Under the pieces are notes generated by a model. It was given only the letters and a program-made list of their open reading frames with translations. It was not told where the DNA came from and searched no databases. A program made the translations under genes and the position numbers. DNA of 64,000 bases, taken from positions 172,775 through 236,774 of the forward strand of contig NZ_QLTK01000008.1 of assembly GCF_003269035.1 (NCBI RefSeq), read 5' to 3'. Shown here piece after piece: positions 52,412 to 62,321 of this stretch. Position 1 is the stretch's first letter. Each line of letters opens with the position of its first letter. Source of the stretch: Paraburkholderia bryophila. Its GTDB lineage: Bacteria > Pseudomonadota > Gammaproteobacteria > Burkholderiales > Burkholderiaceae.

Positions 52412-52721
52412 GCCTTGACAGTAAGCGTTGCCGCAGCACCGTCTAGACCAATGGTGCCAAATCTATGGTCCACCCCATTTTTGCAACCCTGATTTTCAAT
52501 GGCGAGTTTGGCTTGCTTAAATCTATTCGGCGTCGTTGTGGGGATTGCTCCCCGCGCCACGATGAGATTCGCGCCTGACGATCCTTAACAGTGGATCGGC
52601 TTCGAAAAGCCTCTTTGGCACTCAGGTTCTTCGTCAGGCCGGTATGCCGTTCACGTCATCAATTTTCAGTCGTCGCAAAACCAGTTGGGTGATCTGTAAG
52701 CAATGGTAAAGCTGTACCCGT
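52412..52721. other. Region between cupin remnant and IS110 transposase
   Basis: About 310 bp with no convincing gene. It presumably includes the left end of the IS110 element, but this family has poorly marked ends and I cannot place the boundary. Confidence 0.4.
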
Positions 52722-53747
52722 TCAGAGAGGGTGGCTTGAGAAGCCCGCGTCAAAGGTGGTTTGGCGCGCAACAATGGCCCACGCGGTTCGAGCCAGCTTG
52801 TTGGCCAGAGCACACGCCACCACGTTTGAGTGCCGCTGCGCGAGCATTGCGCGAACCCAGTCTGCCAGGCGACCGGTTCGTTTCTCCAGGCCTCGCATGT
52901 AGGCTCGGGCGCACAGGACGAGCAGGCGCCTGACATTTTTGTCGCCGCGTCGGCTGATCCCGAGAAGATTGTTCTTGCCGCCCGTACTGTATTGCCGCGG
53001 AACGAGCCCAACCGATGCCGCAAAATCGCGACTGCATCCGTACTGCTTCGCGTCGCCCATTTTCGCGGCCAACGCGCTTGCGGTGACCGGGCCGACTCCC
53101 GGGATGCTCATCAGGCGCTGTCCAACCTCATCCTCAGCGAGCTGACGTGCGAGCTCCTGGTCAATCTCGCTAATCTGTTCCGCAAGGTACTTGAAGTGCT
53201 GGTGGAGGCGTTCGAGAATCGCTATTAGCCGGGGCGGCAGTTCCTGCATGGCGAGCACGGCCGGCAGACGTGTCACGGTGGCCTTGCCCACCGGCAGGCT
53301 GATACCAAACTCAAGGAGAAAGCCATGCATCTGGTTGACGGCTTTGGTGCGCTCGCGCACCATCGATTCACGCACACGATGCAGCACTGAAAGCGTCTGC
53401 TGTGATTCCGTCTTCGGGGATACGAATCTCATCGCTGGGCGCGATGACGCTTCGCAAATCGCCTCGGCGTCGACGAAATCATTCTTGTTTGATTTCACGA
53501 ATGGCCTGACGAACTGCGGCGAGATCAGGCGCACCGTGTGCCCGAATTCGGCGAGCTTGCGGGCCATATAATGCGAACCGGCGCAGGCCTCCATAACGAC
53601 GGTACAGGCATGGAATGTCGCGAAGAATTCGACCAGTTGTTTCCGGCTCATCTTTTTACGGAACACAGCGTTGCCTTTAGCGTCCTGTCCATGAAGGTGA
53701 AAGCTGTGTTTGCCCAGATCAATACCAACGAGCGTTACGTCGTTCAT
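52722..53747 (-). CDS. IS110-family transposase
   Basis: A 341-residue DEDD transposase, apparently intact. VGIDLGKHSFHLHGQD carries the first catalytic Asp, VVMEACAGSHYMARKL the Glu, and KSNKNDFVDAEAICEASSRP the two further Asp. The C-terminal Transposase_20 domain shows MSIPGVGPVTASALAAKMG and QYSTGGKNNLLGISRRG, whose serine is a proposed nucleophile. It adjoins the left end of the IS66 element and may have inserted beside or into its terminal repeat. Confidence 0.93.
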   Translation of the reverse strand: MNDVTLVGIDLGKHSFHLHGQDAKGNAVFRKKMSRKQLVEFFATFHACTVVMEACAGSHYMARKLAEFGHTVRLISPQFVRPFVKSNKNDFVDAEAICEASSRPAMRFVSPKTESQQTLSVLHRVRESMVRERTKAVNQMHGFLLEFGISLPVGKATVTRLPAVLAMQELPPRLIAILERLHQHFKYLAEQISEIDQELARQLAEDEVGQRLMSIPGVGPVTASALAAKMGDAKQYGCSRDFAASVGLVPRQYSTGGKNNLLGISRRGDKNVRRLLVLCARAYMRGLEKRTGRLADWVRAMLAQRHSNVVACALANKLARTAWAIVARQTTFDAGFSSHPL

Positions 53748-53819
53748 GATCGTCTCCAGTTCGGTATAAACACCGTCAGCGTAACCTACCCGGTGGGGGC
53801 GGGGTGGACCATCCCATTA

Positions 53820-54278
53820 GTGGACACAGTAGGCCCCACCAAACGAGTGGTGGAGACTACTTTGCCACCTGGGATAGCAACAGCAGCGAGACGGACGCGT
53901 AAAGGTACCCCCAACCACCCCATCGAGTTTCGGCGTGAACTCGCGAAGCTGGCATGTGAACCGGGTGTCTCGGTCGCACGACTGGCTTTGGAACACGGGC
54001 TCAATACGAATCTTTTGTTCAAATGGCGCCGGGCCTATCAAGCCGGGCAGTATGAGCCGCCGACACTGCTGCCCGTAGAAGTGGTGCACGAGGAGCGCAC
54101 AATTGAGAACGCGGCTGTATTGCCGGCTCAGTCGCAGAGCAAGGCCCATCCAGTCGTCGCAGGTGTGATTGAGGTAAGCATAGGCGTCGCACGCGTGCGT
54201 ATCGAGGGCACGCCCGACCCGGCCACGCTGCGTGTGGTGTTGCGTACGTTGCGTGCCGCTGCGGAGGCTGAAACGTGA
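53820..54278 (+). CDS. tnpA: IS66 accessory protein TnpA
   Basis: A 152-residue IS66 orfA product from a GTG at 53820 (the frame itself is longer). The transposase_8-type helix-turn-helix is [20 protein letters not shown], then [20 protein letters not shown]. It assists transposition with TnpB and TnpC. The stop overlaps the tnpB start by four bases. Confidence 0.85.
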   Translation: MDTVGPTKRVVETTLPPGIATAARRTRKGTPNHPIEFRRELAKLACEPGVSVARLALEHGLNTNLLFKWRRAYQAGQYEPPTLLPVEVVHEERTIENAAVLPAQSQSKAHPVVAGVIEVSIGVARVRIEGTPDPATLRVVLRTLRAAAEAET

Positions 54279-54454
54279 TTGGTCTTCCTGTCGGTACGCG
54301 TGTCTGGCTGGCTGCCGGCGTGACCGACATGCGGGCCGGATTCAACAGCCTCGCCGCCAAGGTGCAAACCGTGCTTGAACGGGATCCGTTCTGCGGGTAC
54401 GTCTTCGTATTTCGTGGCAGACGCGGGAGTCTCGTGACATAGTGCATCCTTTGG

Positions 54455-56548
54455 TTAGAAGCCCGGAAGCTTGAGTGACTTATCTGCTTCCTGTCGGGCT
54501 TTGAAGTGAGGCGGTCGCCTGTCCTTGATAGCTCGCACACCTGCCCTGACGGCGTCGGAATCGAGCGCAGCAACAGGGACCTGCCAAGGCGCGGAGGGCA
54601 TGAGTTGAGTCGCAGGCAGTGTGCCCTCCCGTATCAGGCGGTGAATCGAACTCCCGTAAATTCCCAGTCGTCGTGAGGCCTCTTCCACGCTGATCGTCTC
54701 CGCATGCGACGCGGATGGATCGAATGGCGCAATGCCCAGCCGTTCACGCATTTCGGTAACGCGAACCGTGGTCCAGGTCTTGCCGTCTGGCGATTTGCAT
54801 CGCATGCGGTTCATGGTCACCGCAAGCTCCCTGTCCGGCCACTGCCCACCAAGCTTGCGCATAACCTCAACAGCACTGAAGTGTTGGCCAGATGGATATC
54901 GACCGACATTCACGCGTGCGATGCGCAGCTCCGTGTGCCGACCTCCGGTCCAGTGAACCGTGGCGACTGCTTCATTCGTGTTGTCGTCCAGATCAATCAC
55001 GACTTCCTGAATGAGAATACGGGTCAGCCGCTGCTTTGTTCGCATATCGGTGCCCGGCGCATTCCATGCCGCCGGAAGATCGCGCGCGAGCGTCATCAAC
55101 TGCGTCTGGTCGATCGCAGGCCGGCTTACAACCTCGCGGTCCAGAAGCGCTGTGCGCTCTTCGAGGTGAGCGACACGTTCAAGGGCTGCATTCCAACGCG
55201 CTTCAAGCTCGCGTGCAACCAATCGTTTCGTCGGATCCACAACCTCATACCGGCGGGCGGCAAGAGAGGCATCGTAGCGCGCTTCCTCGAGCTCGCCGGC
55301 TAACGCGCGACGCGCATCGTCGCCTGCGCGCGATGTTTGCTGTGCAGCGCGAATGGCCGCTTCCACCGCATGCTCCGAAACCGCTTCGAGAATTGCGGCC
55401 GCCACCGCTTTGTCGATACGTATTCCACCGATTCCAATACAGCGAAATGTTCCGACATGTGCTTCGTCGCCACGGCAGTAATAGCGATGTGCGTGGCCGG
55501 CTCTCATGCCGTAGTTGACCCGCATCATTCGACCGCACCGGCCACATCGCGCCAGGCCAGTCAGCAATGCCCGCCCGCCACGAGCAGATCGACGGGAAGC
55601 CCGCTTCTTCATGTGTGTGTTCTCGGCAATCATCCTCTGATGCTCCTCGAACTGATCCCACGTGATGTACCCCGGGTGATGGTCTCGCAACAGGACGCTC
55701 CAGTCCTTCATTGGCTTGGAGTGGCCTTCAGTCTTACGCGCCCGTCCTTCAACGACCGCAGTGCGTTGGGTTGTCCTTCCAAACACATACGCCCCAGCAT
55801 AAACCGGATGCTCCAGGATTTGGACAACCGTATGATATGCAGGCCGGCTCCATTCGATCCGGATTCCTGCGGGGCCGTGCCGCGTTACGGGCAGCTTGAC
55901 TTCCGATTGTATGGCCCATAGCAGCACCTGACGGGCACTGCCGAGTTCGCGAAACTTACGGAAGAGCACCCGGATGGTCTCGGCAACTCGTTCGTCTGGG
56001 TCCATCTCGATCTGCCCCAGCTCGTTCCAGCAGTAGCCAGGAGGCAGCGCAAAGCGCAATTCCCCCCGCCGGGCCTTCGAGTCGCGCGCGGCAATGCCAC
56101 GCTGCCGCAGCAGACTGAGCTCGTACTCGGACATCGTGCCTTTGAGTCCCAGCAGAAGCCGATCGTTGACCAGCCTGGGGTCATAAATTCCGTCGTGATC
56201 AACGACGACCGTGCCGACCAGCGCGCAAAGATCAATGAGATGGTGCCAATCGCGGCCGTTGCGCGCAAGTCGTGAAGCCTCGAGACAGAACACGGCGCCA
56301 ACGGAGCCTGCACACACTGACGCGACCAGCTTCTGGAACCCGGGCCTCTCGATACTGCCGGATCCAGAACGTCCAAGGTCATCGTCGATCGTCGTCACTG
56401 AAGCAAAACCCATAGCTCGTGCAGACTCGGCGAGCGCGTACTGACGATTCTGGCTCTCCGTGTGCTCCACTACCTGGCTCATGGTTGATTGACGGACGTA
56501 GACCACCGCGCCTCGGCAGAGATGTTCAGCGGAGATCTTCTGGCTCAT
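54455..56548 (-). CDS. Large serine recombinase of the inserted element
   Basis: A 697-residue recombinase. The resolvase domain begins AVVYVRQSTMSQVVEHTESQ with nucleophile Ser21, then DDDLGRSGSG and CLEASRLARNGRDWHHLIDL. The recombinase domain has GPAGIRIEWSRPAYHTVVQI and EHPVYAGAYVFGRTTQR, and a zinc ribbon follows (ARCGRCGRMMRVNYGMR, then YYCRG). The C-terminal helix-turn-helix SVEEASRRLGIYGSSIHRLI is unusual and may bind element ends. It sits entirely inside the inserted element and looks intact. Confidence 0.93.
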   Translation of the reverse strand: MSQKISAEHLCRGAVVYVRQSTMSQVVEHTESQNRQYALAESARAMGFASVTTIDDDLGRSGSGSIERPGFQKLVASVCAGSVGAVFCLEASRLARNGRDWHHLIDLCALVGTVVVDHDGIYDPRLVNDRLLLGLKGTMSEYELSLLRQRGIAARDSKARRGELRFALPPGYCWNELGQIEMDPDERVAETIRVLFRKFRELGSARQVLLWAIQSEVKLPVTRHGPAGIRIEWSRPAYHTVVQILEHPVYAGAYVFGRTTQRTAVVEGRARKTEGHSKPMKDWSVLLRDHHPGYITWDQFEEHQRMIAENTHMKKRASRRSARGGRALLTGLARCGRCGRMMRVNYGMRAGHAHRYYCRGDEAHVGTFRCIGIGGIRIDKAVAAAILEAVSEHAVEAAIRAAQQTSRAGDDARRALAGELEEARYDASLAARRYEVVDPTKRLVARELEARWNAALERVAHLEERTALLDREVVSRPAIDQTQLMTLARDLPAAWNAPGTDMRTKQRLTRILIQEVVIDLDDNTNEAVATVHWTGGRHTELRIARVNVGRYPSGQHFSAVEVMRKLGGQWPDRELAVTMNRMRCKSPDGKTWTTVRVTEMRERLGIAPFDPSASHAETISVEEASRRLGIYGSSIHRLIREGTLPATQLMPSAPWQVPVAALDSDAVRAGVRAIKDRRPPHFKARQEADKSLKLPGF

Positions 56549-56723
56549 CGCAATCTCCTGGGTCGTTTGTGTTTGCCGGATTGCCCAGCGCTTCCAGCAG
56601 AAGTGCCGCGAGCGCTTCGATCACTTCCTCCCGTCGGTTCCCCACGATGCCTGCGTTGAAGGTTGGATCCCGGTCCAGTTCCAGCGGAAGTTGCACGCCG
56701 GGTTCTCTTTGCAGTGGTCTCAT
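56526..56723 (-). CDS. Small hypothetical protein upstream of the recombinase
   Basis: A 65-residue protein from the ATG at 56723 (the frame begins at 56789): MRPLQREPGVQLPLELDRDP, then NRREEVIEALAALLLEAL and a polar tail. Similar short ORFs precede recombinase genes of this kind. It overlaps the recombinase start by 23 bases and is presumably coupled to it. No function is known. Confidence 0.6.
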   Translation of the reverse strand: MRPLQREPGVQLPLELDRDPTFNAGIVGNRREEVIEALAALLLEALGNPANTNDPGDCDEPEDLR

Positions 56724-57009
56724 CGGAATAGCCCTCCGTTGACAGAGGTTTCGATGATCCTCCTGTCGCGGAGTGGCGCTTTCGATCATTCAGGATGCGG
56801 CACAGTAAGGCCAGCGCTTCTGCGCTCACTTGCGGCTCGCCGAGCGCCATTGCCGAGCATATCGACGCATCAAGCATCCAGGCTGGTAATTCCCGGGAAA
56901 TGTGTTGCGGAACGTCGAGGTGAACCATCTGATTCCCCCGGCGCCCGGTACGGCGCACGAGTCTGAATTCCTGGCCACAGGCGGGGTGCCAGCGGTATGC
57001 GATCACCAC
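56545..57009 (-). CDS. DUF5372-like protein
   Basis: The N-terminal about 90 residues resemble DUF5372, a short family I associate with recombinase genes: AYRWHPACGQEFRLVRRTGR, MVHLDVPQHISRELPAWMLD, PQVSAEALALLCRILND. After about residue 95 the translation is low complexity and overlaps the preceding small ORF by almost 180 bp in another frame, so the C-terminus may be wrong or result from a frameshift. Confidence 0.55.
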   Translation of the reverse strand: MVIAYRWHPACGQEFRLVRRTGRRGNQMVHLDVPQHISRELPAWMLDASICSAMALGEPQVSAEALALLCRILNDRKRHSATGGSSKPLSTEGYSDETTAKRTRRATSAGTGPGSNLQRRHRGEPTGGSDRSARGTSAGSAGQSGKHKRPRRLR

Positions 57010-57271
57010 GATTTGTGATCGGTATGTTGAATGTCGTGCGGCTTGGCGACCTGCTCAAAGTACTGTGGTGGAGCGGCGACGGCATGTGCCTGCTGATGAA
57101 GCGACTCGAGAAGGGGCGCTTCGTCTGGCCACAAGCCGATGGTGGCGTTATTTGCCTGAGCCCGGCGCAACTATCAATGCTGCTGGAAGGCATCGACTGG
57201 CGGCAACCGACGAGAACGGCACGACCGACGTCGGCGTTGTAAACGTCGCTGCTCGCGCGTAAACTGCCTGC

Positions 57272-58860
57272 ATGACGCGCGCGAATCCACTTCCCGATGA
57301 TGTCGAAACGCTGAAGGCCATGCTGCTCAGCCAGGAGGCGGCACTTCGCGAGCGCGACGCGCAAGTGCTCAAACTACAGGAAACGGTCGACTCACAACAA
57401 GCCGCGCTGGCTTCGCGCGCAGCGGAAGTCGAACACCTGAAGCTGCTCATTGCCAAGCTGCGCCGTATGCAGTTCGGCCGCAAGTCGGAGAAGCTGGACC
57501 GTCAGATCGAGCAACTTGAATTGCGCCTCGAAGAGCTTGAGACTACGAAGGCGCGGCACCGGTCGAAATCCCGAAGACGCAGCGCACGGTCGTGGAACAG
57601 GCACCGCGCAAGCTGCCCGAACATCTGCCGCGCTAGATCCAGACGCACTTGCCCGAATCCGTCGGGAAGTGCACGCAGTGTGGTGGCCTGATGAAGTCGC
57701 TGGGCGAAGACGTCGCCAAACAACTTGAGTACGTACCAGCAAGCTTCCGTGTCGTCCGTCATGTGCGCCCGAAGTTTGCCTGCGTGTGATGCGATCATAT
57801 CTCTCAGGCTCCTGCACCGAGCCGTCCCATCGAGCGTGGTCTCGCCGGCCCAGGGCTGCTGGCACACGTGCTGGTCTCGAAGTTTGCAGACCACTTGCCG
57901 CTTTACCGGCAGTCGGTCATCTACGCGCGAGAAGGCGTCGAGCTTGACCGCTCGCTGCTTGCGAAGTGGGTCGGTCATGCGGCGACGCTGCTGCAGCCAC
58001 TCGTTCAAACACTACGTCGTCACGTGATGTCGGCGACGAAACTGCACGCGGACGACACGCCGGTTCCCGTGCTTGCACCAGGCAATGGCAAGACGAAGAC
58101 CGGTCGCTTGTGGGTGTACGTGCGTGATGATCGTGCATCGGCCGACATGACGCCGCCGGCAGTCTGGTTTGCCTACACGCTGGATCGAAAGGGCATCCAT
58201 CCGCAACAGCATCTCGAGGCATTCAACGGTACGCTGCAAGCCGACGCGTACGGTGGATACCAGGCTATCTACGAAACCGGGCGAGTTACAGAGGCAGCTT
58301 GCTGGGCGCATGCCCGACGACAGTTCTATGAGTTGCAAGTAGCGCGCCCCAATGCGTTGAACACCGAAGCGCTCGAGCGTATTGGCGCGCTATACAGGAT
58401 TGAGGAAACGATCCGGGGCAAACCGCCCGATGAGCGCCAGGCGTATCGCCAGGAACACGCGCGGCCGCTACTCGATCGCTTCCATGCATGGCTCACCATG
58501 ACACTGGAAACGCTCTCGCGCAAATCGGATACGAGCCAGGCGATCCTCTATGCAATGAACCGGTGGGAAGCGCTCACACGTTATTGCGATGATGGCCAGC
58601 TCGAGATTGACAATCTGCCAGTCGAGCGCGCGCTACGCGGGGTGGCCGTCGGTCGACGCAATTACCTGTTTGCCGGTGCAGATTCCGGGGGGGAGCGCGC
58701 CGCTGCCATCTACAGCCTCGTGGGCACCGCAAAACTCAACGGCATCGATCCTGAGGCCTATCTGCGCTACGTGCTCACGCGCATCGCCGACCATGCGATT
58801 AACCGCATCGACGAACTCACACCGTGGGCCGTCGCCGATCAGCTCCGCCGCCCAGCCTGA
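57272..58860 (+). pseudogene. tnpC: IS66 transposase TnpC, multiply disrupted
   Basis: The N-terminal part (LLSQEAALRERDAQVLKLQE, IAKLRRMQFGRKSEKLDRQI) is followed by a frameshift near 57545. A TAG lies after HLPR near 57634, and a TGA replaces a Cys codon in PKFACV-CDHIS near 57787. From 57868 an uninterrupted frame of 330 residues carries the IS66 DDE domain ([52 protein letters not shown]) and the C-terminal MRYV-type region. Activity would need repair at three points. Confidence 0.9.
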
Positions 58861-59000
58861 CAACATGCTCTCCCGTCAAGACGTTGCTGCTGCCACGCTT
58901 ACCCTTGACATTTTCAATGCTTTGGTGAAACGTCAGCGCATCTACTGTAACGATATGGCACCTGCGCCCGGGCCGCCCGCAAGCTTGACTGCCGCTTACA

Positions 59001-59495
59001 TCAGCTCGCTATTGGAAGCGGGTCGCCAAAGTACAGTTCCAGTCGCCGGAACGCAATACGCCAACCCTTTGAGGTACGCACCAACTCATCGTGAAATGCT
59101 CCCGCTGCATTGAAATGTATATTGGCTCCTTGATCGGCGCGACCGCGATGCGTCGCAAAAAAATCGGTTCGAGCTTGCGCCTCGTCTCCGTGTAGCGACA
59201 CAACCGGCAGGCTTAGCATGTGCTGCCAGTTCGAAAAGCCGCTCATGCTACCAGGCTGATTTTCGCTTCCACGCATCCAGATCGCCAGTTCCCGGAAGGT
59301 CCCCACCGGACCACCTGCCACGCTGTAATCGACCTTTCCATCGTCGGCGAACGTCTCGCCCCACTGAACGAGGATGTTCGAATCCTGCCCTTGGTGACTG
59401 TCTTGACCTAGCGAATAACGCGCAATCGTATCTTGGATGTCTTGGCGATCCAGGAGATATTGAATCTTTTCCGGAGGCGCTTTCGGCTCTTTCAT
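59001..59495 (-). CDS. SnoaL-like domain protein
   Basis: A 164-residue SnoaL_4-type protein: KIQYLLDRQDIQDTIARYSL, ILVQWGETFADDGKVDYSVA, RTDFFATHRGRADQGANIHF and FHDELVRTSKGWRIAFRRLE. The last block is the typical C-terminal strand pair of nuclear-transport-factor-like dehydratases and isomerases. It is divergent from an HxlR regulator across 136 bp and is its likely target. Confidence 0.85.
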   Translation of the reverse strand: MKEPKAPPEKIQYLLDRQDIQDTIARYSLGQDSHQGQDSNILVQWGETFADDGKVDYSVAGGPVGTFRELAIWMRGSENQPGSMSGFSNWQHMLSLPVVSLHGDEAQARTDFFATHRGRADQGANIHFNAAGAFHDELVRTSKGWRIAFRRLELYFGDPLPIAS

Positions 59496-59631
59496 GGTGA
59501 TTCCTTTCTCTGGTTACTCCTGTCGCCACAGGCGCGTCAGGATCATCCAGGCATGGTATCGGGGCGGTATGGAATCATCAAGAACGCACTATTTAGTTAT
59601 ATACTCACCAAAAAGTTACCATAGGATTGGT

Positions 59632-59982
59632 ATGATTGACGCCCCGCGTTGTTCCGCAGAGCAACTGACCGAAGCACTCCGCGTACTTGAAGGGCGCTGG
59701 AAGACATTGATCATCTATCACCTGTTTACGGCGCCCGTACTCCGATTTTCCGAGCTTCGCAGGGCTATTCCCGGCGTCTCGCAGAAGATGCTTATCCAGC
59801 AGCTACGTGATCTGGAGAGGGATGGCGTAATCAGCCGGACGGTCTACCCTGAAGTGCCTCCCAAGGTCGAATATGGCCTTACAAAAGAAGGGCGGGCTCT
59901 ACAACCCGCGCTTAAAGCTCTACAGAAGTGGGCTGCACAACGTCAGAATACGGGGCCGGTCGAAGAGACATCTGCTTCGTGA
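59632..59982 (+). CDS. HxlR-family transcriptional regulator
   Basis: A 116-residue winged-helix protein with a complete HxlR pattern: ALRVLEGRWKTLIIYHLFTA, LRFSELRRAIPGVSQKMLIQ, QLRDLERDGVISRTVYPEVP, KVEYGLTKEGRAL. A single Cys near residue 7 could be redox-active, as in related regulators such as HypR/YodB. The frame is open from 59494, but the ATG at 59632 begins the domain. It probably regulates the divergent SnoaL-like gene. Confidence 0.9.
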   Translation: MIDAPRCSAEQLTEALRVLEGRWKTLIIYHLFTAPVLRFSELRRAIPGVSQKMLIQQLRDLERDGVISRTVYPEVPPKVEYGLTKEGRALQPALKALQKWAAQRQNTGPVEETSAS

Positions 59983-60099
59983 GTCGGCGGCACGATGGAA
60001 AGGAATCCTCCAAATCGGCGTACTTAAATACTTTTTAAAAATTATAGGTATACATCACTGACGTAATATTCTCTCATTGCACACCTAGGTAAGGAAATT

Positions 60100-60756
60100 G
60101 TGAGTCCAATAAAAAAGGCAGTCTTATTCGATTTCGATCTCACCCTGGCAGACTCCAAAGTAGCGATCGTCGAATGCGTGCAGCACTCGCTTCGCACCAT
60201 GGGTCGTCCAGTCCCACCTGCTGAAGTCATCCAGAAGTCAATTGGATTGACGCTGGCGGATACATTCGCATTCCTAAGTTCAAGCCGCGACCCGCAACTC
60301 ATCGCCAGGTTTTCTGATCTATTTATCAGCCACGCAGATCAGGTAATGGTTGCGCTCACTACTCTTTACCCGGGGGTGGCCACTCTGCTTCGGTCACTAC
60401 GTTCTTTGGGAATCTCAACCGCTATCGTTTCTACGAAATATCGATATAGGATTGAAGCCATTCTTGCTCAGGCAGGGCTGCAATCTTGCGTAGAGGTGAT
60501 TGTAGGAGGGGAAGACGTTAAGCAACATAAGCCACACCCAGAAGGTCTGTTGAAGGCACTTGAAATTTTAAATGTCGAGGCAATCCATGCGCTTTATGTC
60601 GGTGACCACCCAATTGATGCGCAAGCAGCGCGTGGCGCCGGTGTTGCTTTCGTGGGTGCAGTGACTGGTCTGACAGACGCAAAAGGCTGGCAACGTCTTG
60701 GACATAGTTCATTGGGAACTAACATCAGCCAAGTCCTCGGTCACCTACACGGCTAG
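60100..60756 (+). CDS. HAD-superfamily phosphatase (phosphoglycolate phosphatase-like)
   Basis: A 218-residue HAD hydrolase from GTG 60100. Motif I is AVLFDFDLTLADS (nucleophile Asp), motif II STAIVSTKY, motif III with Lys near QHKPHPEGLLKALEIL and motif IV YVGDHPIDAQAARGAGVAFV. Members dephosphorylate small metabolites. GC content and codon use are lower than in the surrounding genes, suggesting separate transfer. Confidence 0.88.
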   Translation: MSPIKKAVLFDFDLTLADSKVAIVECVQHSLRTMGRPVPPAEVIQKSIGLTLADTFAFLSSSRDPQLIARFSDLFISHADQVMVALTTLYPGVATLLRSLRSLGISTAIVSTKYRYRIEAILAQAGLQSCVEVIVGGEDVKQHKPHPEGLLKALEILNVEAIHALYVGDHPIDAQAARGAGVAFVGAVTGLTDAKGWQRLGHSSLGTNISQVLGHLHG

Positions 60757-60876
60757 CTTGTCCTGCCCGAATCCATGCTCACTTGCTGCCGGCCGGCAAT
60801 CCGGCTAAGCAGAGGCACGCCGACAAGTTCCCCCAATTCCTGATGCCGGAGTGAGCGACTGAGCAGAGGCTGACCC

Positions 60877-60996
60877 CAGACGGTCTATCGTGGCATCCGG
60901 CGCGTCGACCAGCACTTCAAACTGACGATGGTTGCGAGCAATCTGACCGGCATGGCCCGAATGCCAGGCGTGGTGCCGCAAGGAGCGGCGCGGTGA
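60877..60996 (+). pseudogene. C-terminal fragment of a transposase
   Basis: Forty codons read QTVYRGIRRVDQHFKLTMVA, then SNLTGMARMPGVVPQG and a stop. This resembles the end of IS1182/IS5-type transposases (GIxRVDxHFKLTMVASNLxRMAR). Nothing upstream continues the frame. Confidence 0.5.
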
Positions 60997-61153
60997 GCCG
61001 CCACGGCGCGAAGACTGCGTGCCAGAAGGGTTGCATGCGTGCGCATGCCCCGCGCGGATCGCGCGGCAAACCGGTAATTCAGCGGGAAATTGCACGAGCA
61101 AGTCTCCTGAACATAGCTTCGGTCGTCATTACGGGGCGCTTTTCAACAGCCTG

Positions 61154-62321
61154 CTAGGCTGCGTAATGCCCTACACCGGAGAGGATCACGGCTTCTCTCG
61201 CCAGCACGGTGCCCCCTCTCGCGCTCAGCACGGTGTATGCCCACCACAACCGTCGAGCCCTGAAGTGCCATGTGGACTCACGGTTTTCCGTAACCCGCAT
61301 AAGCGTGTTGGGGTATCGTTCGCGATGCCGAGGCGCGTCGGTAATGCGCACCGGAAGGACCGCGAGCAATCGCTCCTTTGTCACCTGTTGCGGTTTTCCC
61401 GGCCTAGCGAGCATCGCAACGGCGGTCTCGTCAACGAGTGCGGCGAGGCGCTCGTCGTCTGGAGAAACAGTTTTCGTGGAAGGCTTACCTGCTCTATCTG
61501 CCGTCGAAATCGAGAGCGTTCCCTGTAACATCACGGTCATGCTCGTAGAGCCACGAGGTGACACGATATGCCTTGCGCCACAAATCCTGGATGGTCGTTC
61601 GCGGATTTCTTGACAGTTCATTTCGTATTCGGAGCCGGTGCGCTACACGCGGCGTTAAAGCCGCCGACTCGTCGGGACCTTTCGGGCCTTCCTCAACTGT
61701 CCTGGGGCGGCAGATAGCCATCTCTTCTTCGGACACACGCTTCAGGCTCAATGCGAGTTCGTCCCGCGTACCAAACAGATACATCGCTAACAGTAGGTGC
61801 CGCGTAACTGGCATATCGCATGCCGTGATGTTGCCCCTCGCGAACCGTATCCACAAGCTCATCCGCTTCGCGGCAAACGCAGGATCCACTGTAGAGAGAA
61901 ACGCTTCACCTAATTCCTCGATCAAGTGGTCCTGAAAAGCTTTCGCTTGTACCCTTGCTCCCCACGTAAAGCCTAACTCTCGAATGCGGTTCTGGTACGC
62001 CATGCGCAGGCGCAAGGGATCCACCGGGCCCAAGGGACGGTCGAGCAGATCGTGAGCAAAACGCGCGTAATGAAGCAAGGTTGGTGAGCATGCCGTGTCC
62101 GCATCTTCCGCCCCCGTCACCTGCCAGCCGCAGCGGCAAGCCTGCCAAGGTTGCTTTAGCAGCCGCTGACGAAACTGGAAAGGTCGGTGGTATTGCGGGC
62201 AGCTCGAAAGCAAGTGCACACCACGCCGCCAACACACGCTCACACCCGGCACGTGGTGGGCCCGGTGCCAGTACCCCATCCCGAACACATGAATGTCCTC
62301 TCCGACGCAGGCCGCGCACAA
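61154..62321 (-). pseudogene. TniQ/TnsD-like target-selection protein, truncated and frameshifted
   Basis: The upstream frame (62321-61494) starts inside the TniQ domain: CVGEDIHVFGMGYWHRAHHV, PGVSVCWRRGVHLLSSCPQY, then CRCGWQV, and reaches TTIQDLWRKAYRVTSWLYEH before a stop. A second frame continues KPSTKTVSPDDERLAALVDE and later LWWAYTVLSARGG. TniQ/TnsD proteins choose insertion sites for Tn7- and Tn5053-like transposons. The N-terminus is missing at the join with a Tn3 remnant, and no TnsA/B/C genes are present. Confidence 0.68.

Larger units (their letters stand above)
54427..57046. mobile_element. Serine-recombinase element inserted in tnpB
   Basis: About 2.62 kb with a two-base GG shared at both junctions, which is what serine recombinase strand exchange leaves. 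Both ends carry a GACAT...CAT-like arrangement in inverted orientation (GTGACATAGTGCAT at the left, ACGACATTCAACAT read inward from the right). Contents are the recombinase and two small genes on the minus strand. Confidence 0.85.
54275..57242 (+). pseudogene. tnpB: IS66 TnpB, split by an inserted element
   Basis: The 5' part (54275-54426) encodes [20 protein letters not shown], then [11 protein letters not shown]. The 3' part (57047-57242) resumes with DLLKVLWWSGDGMCLLMKRL to the stop. Joining the two gives exactly 116 codons including stop, the normal TnpB length, with the Gly codon rebuilt across the junction (GG + C). The gene is therefore interrupted without loss of sequence. Confidence 0.92.
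53781..58902 (+). mobile_element. IS66-family element, interrupted and degenerate
   Basis: The left end starts GTAACC and the right end reads GTAAGCG inward, the usual IS66 terminal GTAA pattern. tnpA, tnpB and tnpC occur in order on the plus strand. A 2.6-kb serine-recombinase element splits tnpB and tnpC has several lesions. Octamers flanking the ends do not match, so the original target duplication is lost or the IS110 insertion altered the left flank. Confidence 0.7.
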
